Part shown: piece by piece, positions 24,287 through 30,191 of the stretch | Numbering within the stretch: position 1 is the stretch's first letter | How the letters are laid out: every line of letters begins with the position of its first letter | Virus record (IMG/VR): IMGVR_UViG_3300017764_000019 | Location: 1 to 38,316 of that record | Length of the DNA stretch: 38,316 nt | Reading direction: 5' to 3' (one strand) | Source: a virus | Translations under genes and position numbers: made by a program | The notes under the pieces: generated by a model | Databases searched by the model: none | Told to the model about the DNA's origin: nothing | Seen by the model: the letters and a program-made list of their open reading frames with translations, nothing else

Positions 24287-24776
24287 TTGTGTAGCCTAGT
24301 TCGAGCAACTTAGCGCATTGATTCGCCCTTGTTAGCTCATAAGATAATCGCTCTCTTTCAAGTTGTCTCCTTACTAAATCTTTACACATTTCAGTGATAC
24401 TTCCATCAATAGGCATTACAAGACCGATCTGCATCCCCCAATTATTCGACCTTACATATGGGTCAGTGATCGTGTCATTGCCAAGATAAAAGGGAGTTAT
24501 GTTTAACGTAGGCCCATTGCATGAGACACCATTGCCAAAAGATTGGCGACTACTGCTTCCCCTTTGGTTTATTTGAACGCTTTGATTTGTATTGTTACTT
24601 GTCGCCGCAGCTTGTGGGCGAGCTTCAACGCTTGTTTCTTCTGCTAGAGAAGGCGTGCAAAATATTACTGAGAGAACACCGACAATGAGGTAACAATAGA
24701 GTCGGTTTCTATGGTACGATCTATATCTATTGTCTCGACGATGCCTGCTGATCTGGTTGTTATTTCTAAGGTCCAT
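24171..24776 (-). CDS. Secreted protein with cyanophage-type VSCxGxTLxxTPF domain
   Basis: A 201-residue reading frame. The core GNGVSCNGPTLNITPFYLGN, MQIGLVMPIDGSITEMCKDL and LRRQLERER-like helix with ARANQCAKLLELGYTIRPDS match a family I associate with cyanophages. A signal peptide (VGVLSVIFCTPSLA) precedes EETSVEA, but the only normal start codon is ATG 24776, 30 or more residues upstream inside the preceding gene. An ATT start near the signal peptide would be an alternative. It shares an operon with the two genes upstream and overlaps a convergent gene by 116 bases. Confidence 0.6.
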   Translation of the reverse strand: MDLRNNNQISRHRRDNRYRSYHRNRLYCYLIVGVLSVIFCTPSLAEETSVEARPQAAATSNNTNQSVQINQRGSSSRQSFGNGVSCNGPTLNITPFYLGNDTITDPYVRSNNWGMQIGLVMPIDGSITEMCKDLVRRQLERERLSYELTRANQCAKLLELGYTIRPDSDLFVICGHVVSISSWRHFQEDSSQVILQDSAKP

Positions 24777-25018
24777 GGGTCGCCTGCAGTGTCAATTGAC
24801 CATGTAGCAGCCGAGTCTGTTATGTTTGTGCTCGGGCTTACATTCTCACCATTGTAGGTAGTAACCGCCGCGCCAAAAACTTCGTGGGCGATTGTCTCAG
24901 TAATTGTTTGATTGGTAGTCGTTGTGGATTGCATACTACCAGTAGTAAAACTCGGCGTTATTGATTGTGCATGCGCTGGTGCGACAAAAATAAAAATCAA
25001 GAGGATGAGTTTGTTCAT
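24665..25018 (-). CDS. Secreted beta-rich protein, cyanophage type
   Basis: A 117-residue protein with a short signal peptide (MNKLILLIFIFVAPAHAQS, likely cleaved after AHA). The mature chain is Thr/Ser/Ile-rich: SFTTGSMQSTTTTNQTITET, VTTYNGENVSPS, DPWTLEITTRSAGIVETIDI. The FT-x-GSM-x-STT-x-T motif and the RSAGVIETIDIDR-like end are familiar from cyanophage genomes. The ATG overlaps the stop of the upstream gene (ATGA on the minus strand). The export signal suggests periplasmic or envelope action; there is no catalytic motif. Confidence 0.65.
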   Translation of the reverse strand: MNKLILLIFIFVAPAHAQSITPSFTTGSMQSTTTTNQTITETIAHEVFGAAVTTYNGENVSPSTNITDSAATWSIDTAGDPWTLEITTRSAGIVETIDIDRTIETDSIVTSLSVFSQ

Positions 25019-25290
25019 TTGATTTCGTTAGATTTTTTGGTTGGATCGTTTGGCTCAAATTTCTTTCTTTGGTTGCCGTTATTTCCGTTTGTTTTTCTCT
25101 CGATTCCAAAACTGGCCATTGCACCGGTCAACAGACTTGCCACAAAAGTGTTATCCATTTTCATATTAGGCACAATAGATAGATAAGAAAGGGTCAGAAG
25201 TGACGCCGACCATAAGAGAACAGCGCACTTAACTAAGTCGGCGATACAATGCCCTTCTTTCTGATGTGCCTCGTCTTTTTCTGATTGCAT
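25015..25290 (-). CDS. Two-TM membrane protein, holin candidate
   Basis: A 91-residue protein: a charged N-terminus (MQSEKDEAHQKEGHCIADLV), a hydrophobic segment CAVLLWSASLLTLSYLSIVP (about 22-41), a short turn, a second segment (FVASLLTGAMASFGI, about 48-62) and a very basic tail (ERKTNGNNGNQRKKFEPNDP). Size, two membrane segments and charged tail fit class II holins. No endolysin gene is visible beside it, so the call rests on topology. It is the first gene of a three-gene leftward operon followed by two secreted proteins. Confidence 0.5.
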   Translation of the reverse strand: MQSEKDEAHQKEGHCIADLVKCAVLLWSASLLTLSYLSIVPNMKMDNTFVASLLTGAMASFGIERKTNGNNGNQRKKFEPNDPTKKSNEIK

Positions 25291-25332
25291 GGTCGGGAAG
25301 AGCTACGATTTCAGTGTAACGAATACAAGTAC

Positions 25333-25518
25333 ATGATGATTGCGCTTATCAAACCGATCCTTTTTAATTTGATCAATTCGGACAATGTAAAAAGGCTTGT
25401 AGTCGATCTACTGAGAGCATATGCACGTACAACCGACAATACAGTTGATGATAAGATCTGTGATTACGTTGAGACGAGCTTGTTCCCATGCATGACAGGA
25501 AATTGCCCGGTTAATTAA
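25333..25518 (+). CDS. Small helical cyanophage-type protein (61 aa)
   Basis: From ATG 25333 the product is MMIALIKPILFNLINSDNVK, then RLVVDLLRAYARTTDNTVDD and a Cys-containing tail. The motif IKP-(I/L)-L-x-x-(L/I)-x-SD-x-VKRL-(I/V)-VDLL-x-A-x-A-x-x-TDN-x-VDD is one I recall from marine cyanophages, so the downstream ATG is preferred over TTG 25285. It looks like three short helices. It starts 43 bases from the divergent holin-like gene. The function is unknown. Confidence 0.65.
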   Translation: MMIALIKPILFNLINSDNVKRLVVDLLRAYARTTDNTVDDKICDYVETSLFPCMTGNCPVN

Positions 25519-25575
25519 CTTAATTATTTCTAAGTAATTTTCTATGGTCAATTAGTTGATCATGGCCGACACTGT

Positions 25576-25591
25576 GTGCAATACGTTGCAC
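25576..25591. promoter_or_regulatory. Inverted repeat upstream of HNH gene
   Basis: GTGCAA-TACG-TTGCAC is a perfect 6-bp inverted repeat, 29 bases upstream of the HNH start codon. A third GTGCAA coincides with that start (25621). It may be an operator or a short RNA hairpin. Confidence 0.3.
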
Positions 25592-25620
25592 CGGTAATTT
25601 GTCCTACGAAATTTTAGGTC

Positions 25621-25932
25621 GTGCAACATACAATTATTGAGACTGCCCTCGTCTCAAAAAAGCAGACTAAGCTGCGTTTCCGCGATAGTATTTTTCTTGC
25701 TTGGGGCTGGTGTTGCTGTTACTGCGGCAAAATGCTCTCACAACATGACGCGACATTAGATCACATTGAGCCGAGACATGTAGGAGGATTGACCGAAAGA
25801 AAAAATCTTGCTGCCTGTTGTTTTAGCTGCAACTCACACAAGTCAGGCCACAATTGGAGGCAATGGTTTAGAGAGCAGCCGTTTTACTCACAAAGCAGGG
25901 AAAAGTGGATTGATGAATGGCAGGATCAATAA
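25621..25932 (+). CDS. HNH endonuclease
   Basis: A 103-residue protein from GTG 25621. The HNH fold is clear: CCYCGK (zinc cysteines), TLDHIEPRHVGGLTERKNLA (the DH catalytic pair and a G-G turn), CCFSCNSHKSG (second Cys pair and the final H region), then NWRQWFREQPFY. This form, with zinc cysteines and W-x-x-WFR-x-Q at the end, is common as free-standing HNH genes in cyanobacteria and their phages. It could be a homing nuclease or act in packaging or host DNA cutting. It is not beside terminase here, so homing or recombination seems more likely. Confidence 0.85.
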   Translation: MQHTIIETALVSKKQTKLRFRDSIFLAWGWCCCYCGKMLSQHDATLDHIEPRHVGGLTERKNLAACCFSCNSHKSGHNWRQWFREQPFYSQSREKWIDEWQDQ

Positions 25933-26100
25933 CTACACCTCATCAATGTGGTCGATTGTATAGGAATTATTAATGTCGTCATTTATTGAGTACCCAGATG
26001 CGATTAATTCATTCAAAGCAGTGTCGACTGAGGACGCATTTATATCCACAAGAAAAAACTCATTATCGCGATAAAGATAGAATCTAACGATACCAATCAT
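25933..26100 (-). CDS. Small acidic protein (55 aa)
   Basis: On the minus strand ATG 26100 opens a frame MIGIVRFYLYRDNEFFLVDI followed by NASSVDTALNELIASGYSIN and an acidic end, stopping directly at the convergent HNH stop. Its ATG overlaps the stop of the upstream leftward gene (ATGA). A beta-strand then helix pattern and the coupling argue for a real gene. The family is not recognised. Confidence 0.6.
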   Translation of the reverse strand: MIGIVRFYLYRDNEFFLVDINASSVDTALNELIASGYSINDDINNSYTIDHIDEV

Positions 26101-26318
26101 AATTCTTCCAAGGTTTTTTTATCGCCTGTTTTATAGCAACTTTTGATCTCCCACATATCCAACATTTGCTCATAAAATATACGAGCCTGCCACTCCTGCT
26201 CATGTTCTCGCGTCATGCCTGCGTATGTAACTCTATAGACGCGACCTGCGTCAGTAGAAACCACAATGAGCGTCGGCTTTTGACTTGAACTATGATGATT
26301 TAGATGATTCTCAGACAT
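26097..26318 (-). CDS. Small hypothetical protein (73 aa)
   Basis: From ATG 26318 the product is MSENHLNHHSSSQKPTLIVV followed by STDAGRVYRVTYAGMTREHE and a helical C-terminus. The frame is open further upstream, but that part lies in antisense to the rightward gene at 26341 and looks non-coding. The strand pattern ending VYRVTYAG and the aromatic helix EQMLDMWEI suggest a small folded domain. The family is unknown. It forms a two-gene leftward unit with the 55-residue gene. Confidence 0.55.
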   Translation of the reverse strand: MSENHLNHHSSSQKPTLIVVSTDAGRVYRVTYAGMTREHEQEWQARIFYEQMLDMWEIKSCYKTGDKKTLEEL

Positions 26319-26340
26319 GATTGGCACCGATTTTGCATGG

Positions 26341-26637
26341 ATGATTGTGGACTTGCCTCTTGAGGAGCAGCTCGCCCTAGAAAAGCATGTACGAGCGGCC
26401 AGGGATTGTGGTGATGTCGATGAAATCAAGGAGCTTTGTGGCGAGTTGTTAAAGCAATCAGTGATGCAAAAAAATCTTTTGAGGCAAGCAGTTGGCAGAA
26501 TTGCCGAGCTTGAACAGCAAAAAGATCTTGCAAAAGCGGCTCACATGAAAATTGTGGCGGAGAAACAACAGGAAGAAGAGAGGGCAAAGCGGAACATATT
26601 CAATGTTATTTTAAATTTATTCCACAGAGGTAAGTGA
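26341..26637 (+). CDS. NblA-like helical protein (possible phycobilisome degradation factor)
   Basis: From ATG 26341 the product is 98 residues: MIVDLPLEEQLALEKHVRAA, RDCGDVDEIKELCGELLKQS, VMQKNLLRQAVGRIAELE, then a coiled tail. The first ~50 residues follow the NblA pattern: a short L-x-(L/V)-E-(E/Q)-Q-(F/L)-x-L start, helix 1, an RD turn, and helix 2 with E-(L/V)-(L/V)-(R/K)-Q and N-(L/I)-(F/L). NblA adaptors trigger phycobilisome breakdown, and some freshwater cyanophages carry nblA. The 40-residue C-terminal extension is not typical. ATG 26317 is an alternative start. This is a by-eye similarity only. Confidence 0.45.
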   Translation: MIVDLPLEEQLALEKHVRAARDCGDVDEIKELCGELLKQSVMQKNLLRQAVGRIAELEQQKDLAKAAHMKIVAEKQQEEERAKRNIFNVILNLFHRGK

Positions 26638-27486
26638 TTTTAATTTTTCAGTCGCGTTACGCAAAATCTTTCTGACAGTTTCTCGACAAAGACCCACCTC
26701 ACCTCCGATATCAACTAAGGTTACGCGCTCTTTACTAAAGTATTTTCTTGAGATTATTTCATATTCACGATCCGTTAATTGTTCGAGCGCATACTCTAGT
26801 TTTTCTAATGATGGCGACCTAACTTCGTCATTTAAATCAGAAAGGGCGTCATCTTGATCTGGTATTTGTGAGACAAGAGAGGACCCATCATCATGGCAAA
26901 GCCGATCAAGACTTGTATGTGGCAAAATTCTCTCCTCCCAAAGCAAGATCTGCTCAATTGGCCGATTAAAATATTCGCTTAGTTCTTGCAGCGTAGGCTG
27001 ACAGTTATAGATCGCAGCAAATTCTGCTTTGTATTCGAACAATTCTTTCATTTGCTGCAACGTGCCGTGTGGCACATAGATCATCCGCACTTGAGTAGCT
27101 ATTGCCCTCACAATTGCCTGCCTAATCCACCAATATGCGTAAGTGCTGAATTTATACCCAAGCGTACCATCAAACTTCTCACAGGCGCGATCCAGGCCCT
27201 TGTAGCCCTCTTGTATGAGGTCGTCTAACTCCATACTTGTGCCTTCGATTTTACCCATGTATTTCTTGGCTACGGTAACAACCAAGCGCAAGTTGTGGCG
27301 AACAAACTTTTCCTTTGCACGTTTGCCCGAACGCATCTCTTTTAATTCAGATTCTGTCCGCTCACCTGGCTCTTCTTCGAGAGCTAGCCAACGGAAAATC
27401 CGCCGTGACAGCTGAATTTCCTGCTCAGCCGTCAACAACGGATATTTGCCGACTTGGTTCAAGTAAAACTGAAGCGAATCAGCCAT
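26617..27486 (-). CDS. RNA polymerase sigma factor, cyanobacterial group 2 (sigma-70) type
   Basis: A 289-residue protein with all main sigma-70 regions: region 1.2 (DSLQFYLNQVGKYPLLTAEQ, residues 3-30), region 2 (KEKFVRHNLRLVVTVAKKYM to FSTYAYWWIRQAIVRAI, 58-130), region 3 (140-200) and region 4 with helix-turn-helix LVDIGGEVGLCRETVRKIL (257-275). Group 2 sigma factors lack region 1.1, as here. The sequence is cyanobacterial in style and unlike T4 gp55. It would redirect host polymerase to phage promoters. It is the last gene of the leftward recombination operon, 6 bases after SSB, and overlaps a convergent gene by 21 bases. Confidence 0.93.
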   Translation of the reverse strand: MADSLQFYLNQVGKYPLLTAEQEIQLSRRIFRWLALEEEPGERTESELKEMRSGKRAKEKFVRHNLRLVVTVAKKYMGKIEGTSMELDDLIQEGYKGLDRACEKFDGTLGYKFSTYAYWWIRQAIVRAIATQVRMIYVPHGTLQQMKELFEYKAEFAAIYNCQPTLQELSEYFNRPIEQILLWEERILPHTSLDRLCHDDGSSLVSQIPDQDDALSDLNDEVRSPSLEKLEYALEQLTDREYEIISRKYFSKERVTLVDIGGEVGLCRETVRKILRNATEKLKSLTSVE

Positions 27487-27492
27487 TTTAGG

Positions 27493-27852
27493 CTAGAACG
27501 ACATACCTCCATCTAAACTATTGCGCGACTTTATGTCAACCTGTTTTGATTCTGTTGAATCGACCTTTGCAGGCAGTGTAAAGTCCTGCACATCAACATT
27601 GAGACCGATTCTTTGTTGGCCGTCTTTTGTGTAATTATTCTGCGAGAGTCGGCCATGTACTGTGATTTGCACACCTTTTTTGAGAAATGTTTTTGCCACA
27701 GTTGCCGAGTTACCCCAAACTGAACAATTAAGCCAGACTGTGTTTTTTTTACGATCTTGTGAACCCAGACTAAAGCTCACAACAGAATCTCCGTTGTGCG
27801 ACCTTTCCTCAGGGTCATTGCCGAGGTAGCCATTGGCTGTGATGCTTAGCAT
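27493..27852 (-). CDS. ssb: Single-stranded DNA-binding protein
   Basis: From ATG 27852 the product is 119 residues: MLSITANGYLGNDPEERSHN, SVVSFSLGSQDRKKNTVWLN, CSVWGNSATVAKTFLKKGVQ, ITVHGRLSQNNYTKDG. This is the bacterial SSB OB fold with the G-x-(L/Y)-x-x-DPE, W-x-x-(C/V)-x-x-WG and G-x-x-(I/V)-x-V-x-G-x-L landmarks. The C-terminal tip GGMSF is only a weak version of the acidic DDIPF tail that recruits host partners. It protects ssDNA made by the exonuclease encoded just upstream. The longer open frame overlaps the Rad52-like gene and is not needed. Confidence 0.9.
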   Translation of the reverse strand: MLSITANGYLGNDPEERSHNGDSVVSFSLGSQDRKKNTVWLNCSVWGNSATVAKTFLKKGVQITVHGRLSQNNYTKDGQQRIGLNVDVQDFTLPAKVDSTESKQVDIKSRNSLDGGMSF

Positions 27853-27853
27853 G

Positions 27854-28486
27854 TCAAATGTTTTGTGATTGGACGATTTGAAGCTCTTTATCCAGCAGTT
27901 GCTGGAGTAGGATTTTATGTTGTTGCGGTTCAAGACTGCCATCTTTCAGGCGATCTTGCAACCTCTTTGAAACCTTCTCAAGAGCGGCCAAATCTAAGCA
28001 TGCTGAAATCGCGGCACTGCCAAGATTAAAAATTTCTTCAGTCGATGGTTCGTTGCCCTCTTCTTTAAAGCTGTCGCCAGAACTGTCATAACATGCCAAA
28101 CCAAGCGGTTTACCAAAGGTCATCAAAGCCCGCTTACGAGCATCTGTCTCCGCTTCTTTAACTGCTGACTCATGCAGCTCGCCGATAGTAATAAAACCTT
28201 TTTTTGGTGCTCGGCCATGACCAGCGCCCCAGCCTTCACGCACGACGTTGCCACAAGAAATACGCACTTTAGCGATATATGAAATGCATTTAATGTCATC
28301 TGATACGCAATCCATAAGCAACGTTTCGCTTGACCAACCATCAAAACCAAATATTCTGTTCGCCTCATCCATGGCAAACCATCCCTCTATGTAATTAAGC
28401 TCATGGCCTGATGGTCCCCTGCGCTTGCTTACATTTTTTTCTAGCATCGGCTGCGCCAATGCGTTTTTGGTGAAGTCGGAAAACAT
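27854..28486 (-). CDS. Rad52-family single-strand annealing protein
   Basis: A 210-residue protein with the Rad52/Rad22 core: GPSGHELNYIEGWFAMDEAN, RIFGFDGWSSETL, VREGWGAGHGRAPKKGFITI and ELHESAVKEAETDARKRALM, followed by TFGKPLGLACYD. The landmarks L-x-YIEG-W-x-A-x-(D/E)-x-AN-x-IFGF-x-GW and the AETDA-x-KRAL helix are diagnostic. Such proteins anneal complementary single strands during phage recombination. A helical C-terminal tail could contact partner proteins. It lies between the exonuclease and SSB genes with 1-base spacing on each side. Confidence 0.92.
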   Translation of the reverse strand: MFSDFTKNALAQPMLEKNVSKRRGPSGHELNYIEGWFAMDEANRIFGFDGWSSETLLMDCVSDDIKCISYIAKVRISCGNVVREGWGAGHGRAPKKGFITIGELHESAVKEAETDARKRALMTFGKPLGLACYDSSGDSFKEEGNEPSTEEIFNLGSAAISACLDLAALEKVSKRLQDRLKDGSLEPQQHKILLQQLLDKELQIVQSQNI

Positions 28487-28487
28487 G

Positions 28488-29306
28488 TCAGAAAGTTAAG
28501 CCGGGGGAATCATCAGGCGTATGTTCGTCATAAAACGCCCAACGCGGCAAGGCTAATGGTTTTTTGCTAAAGCTCGGCCAAGCATTATTTTTTTTACAGA
28601 TTGCGATTGAGCGCATGTTACTATCTCGTAGCTTTTCACCCAGAATCGCCGCCTCTTGATCTAATTCATAAACTCCAACGTTGTACGGATACTCTTTTTC
28701 AACTGCGATAAAAACAAACTTCTTGCATCTAGTTCCACGCATGTAGTGCATTTGCTGCACATGGTATCGAAACGTAGCGCAAGATTTAGCAAAGCCTTTC
28801 GGCGATGCGTCTTTTGTTGTTTTAAGATCCACAACAATGTCATCATTCCACCAGTCAGGTCGACACTTGCAGGTCAAAGGGATGCTATAACTCGTATCAT
28901 CCCACCACAAAGAACGTTCGGCCTCACCCTCTGAAAGCAGCCAGGCAGCGTCGGCGTTTGCTCTTACAGCATCGGCCATGCGCATCACCGTGTCGTATTC
29001 AGTTTGCGTAACTGGCTCGATGTCTCTTTGCTCTAGTGCCGCTATTTTTTCTTTTCCTGCCTTTGTTGTTCTTGACTCAATGACTGCATATCTCCCTTGC
29101 AACTCATTAGGCTCAAGTACGGCGACATGGGTAAATGTGCCTATTTTCATCGCCTGAGTTGGCTTGGAGGTTGGCCGATCTGGGTCAATAAATCTCTTGT
29201 AGTAAGTCCACGGTGACTTGCTGATTGCGTGGAGATGAGAGGCAGATACAGCGGGGTCTTTGTGATAATCTTGATTGCTGATGAAATTTTGTTGTGAAAG
29301 CGTCAC
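28488..29306 (-). CDS. RecE-like exonuclease, PD-(D/E)xK fold
   Basis: A 272-residue protein with the exonuclease VIII / DUF3799 layout: YHKDPAVSASHLHAISKSPW, GTFTHVAVLEP (conserved His60), E130 (EAERSLWW), D151 in CRPDWW, D160-x-K162 in VVDLKTTKDA, and Y181-x-x-Q184/Q185 in YHVQQMHYMRG. These are the catalytic PD-(D/E)xK, Gln-Tyr and GTxxH motifs. It resects dsDNA 5' ends so the Rad52-like partner can anneal the exposed strands, a Redalpha-beta type pair. It starts 41 bases after the RusA-like gene. Confidence 0.9.
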   Translation of the reverse strand: MTLSQQNFISNQDYHKDPAVSASHLHAISKSPWTYYKRFIDPDRPTSKPTQAMKIGTFTHVAVLEPNELQGRYAVIESRTTKAGKEKIAALEQRDIEPVTQTEYDTVMRMADAVRANADAAWLLSEGEAERSLWWDDTSYSIPLTCKCRPDWWNDDIVVDLKTTKDASPKGFAKSCATFRYHVQQMHYMRGTRCKKFVFIAVEKEYPYNVGVYELDQEAAILGEKLRDSNMRSIAICKKNNAWPSFSKKPLALPRWAFYDEHTPDDSPGLTF

Positions 29307-29347
29307 AGGTGATCGCCAAAGTTTGGGCCGAACTTAGCGTAGTTTTT

Positions 29348-29800
29348 TCAACGCTGCAAGGTCGACACTGTTAGCAAAGCACCCGGGGGCTCAAATAGTT
29401 GGCAGTATCTTTTCTCAGCAATTAGCCGCACCACAAGGCAGTCATCCTTCAAAGCACCGCCCATAACTAGGGCATCAAGAGTGGATCTGCACACTTTATC
29501 AATGTCATTTTTCTTAACGAAGTAATGTTGCGGCGCGTTACTGCGTAGATCGCCGTTAGCGCGGAAGTGTGATTTCGGCCTTTTAAATCTAAAAATTATC
29601 TGCACGTCCACTGGCACGTCAAAGGTTACGAGCCTTTGGTCGCGCATTTGTACTTTTGTTGCGTCAGAGACGGCTTGACGCCAAGGCTTCAATCGCTTGC
29701 ATACCTCCACAAGTCGTCCGCGTCCTACATGTTTTTTGCTGCCTTGTGGCGCAGCTTCAATGTTGAGGACCGAGACGTACAGATTTTGCCGCAGAGACAT
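29348..29800 (-). CDS. rusA: RusA-like Holliday junction resolvase
   Basis: A 150-residue protein: IEAAPQGSKKHVGRGRLVEV (PQGS-K motif), LKPWRQAVSDA, FRFKRPKSHFRANG, and KNDIDKVCRSTLDALVMGGA followed by LKDDCLVVRLIAEKRY. The D-x-DK-x-x-R-x-x-LDAL and (L/V)-x-DD-x-x-V blocks carry the catalytic aspartates of RusA. RusA cuts four-way junctions and works with the exonuclease-annealing pair encoded downstream in the same operon. Its ATG (29798-29800) overlaps the start of a divergent reading frame in a shared CATG. Confidence 0.9.
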   Translation of the reverse strand: MSLRQNLYVSVLNIEAAPQGSKKHVGRGRLVEVCKRLKPWRQAVSDATKVQMRDQRLVTFDVPVDVQIIFRFKRPKSHFRANGDLRSNAPQHYFVKKNDIDKVCRSTLDALVMGGALKDDCLVVRLIAEKRYCQLFEPPGALLTVSTLQR

Positions 29801-30191
29801 GGTGGACTTTGTTAAAGAAAAGCGAGCGTTTGAGATGCTTCAATGGGTGCCATATAGCCTCCCATGTGATTATGATCTGCTTCTTGCGGCTAAAGGTCAT
29901 TATACAAAGCTCCAGACCGAGCGGTCTGACAGAGCATTTGATGAATGTAGCCGTCAAAACGTAGATAAATCAATCTCCGAACTTCAAGCATTTAGAACTC
30001 TCCATGAACTTGGCATCTTTTCAGACGACACACTCTTCTCACCACACAAATCTAAATCCCAATATTACACAACAATCCTCAGAAATCAGCGACTTTCAGC
30101 AGGCTCTTCTCAAGTTAAAGAACCGCGCAGAGCAAATAGTAGGCACAGAGCACGAATCAGACTGGCTTCCATTGATGAGAAATGCGGCTAG
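29799..30191 (+). CDS. Uncertain reading frame upstream of and overlapping the helicase gene
   Basis: From ATG 29799 the frame encodes 130 residues: MVDFVKEKRAFEMLQWVPYS, HYTKLQTERSDRAFDECSRQ, SISELQAFRTLHELGIFSDD look protein-like, but after about residue 90 it becomes Arg/Ser-rich (EPRRANSRHRARIRLA) while the helicase frame looks genuine. It overlaps the helicase by 188 bases, and it contains the leftward promoter candidate. It is either a small gene whose tail is dictated by overlap, the 5' part of a helicase joined by a frameshift, or spurious. Confidence 0.4.
   Translation: MVDFVKEKRAFEMLQWVPYSLPCDYDLLLAAKGHYTKLQTERSDRAFDECSRQNVDKSISELQAFRTLHELGIFSDDTLFSPHKSKSQYYTTILRNQRLSAGSSQVKEPRRANSRHRARIRLASIDEKCG
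29899..29928 (-). promoter_or_regulatory. Candidate operator-promoter for the leftward recombination/sigma operon
   Basis: On the minus strand a perfect TATAAT lies at 29904-29899. Eight bases upstream of it is CAGACCG-AG-CGGTCTG (29913-29928 on the + strand), a perfect 7-bp inverted repeat that covers the -35 position. Predicted transcription would start near 29892, about 90 bases before the RusA-like start. This layout fits a repressor or activator site over a promoter. Confidence 0.5.
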
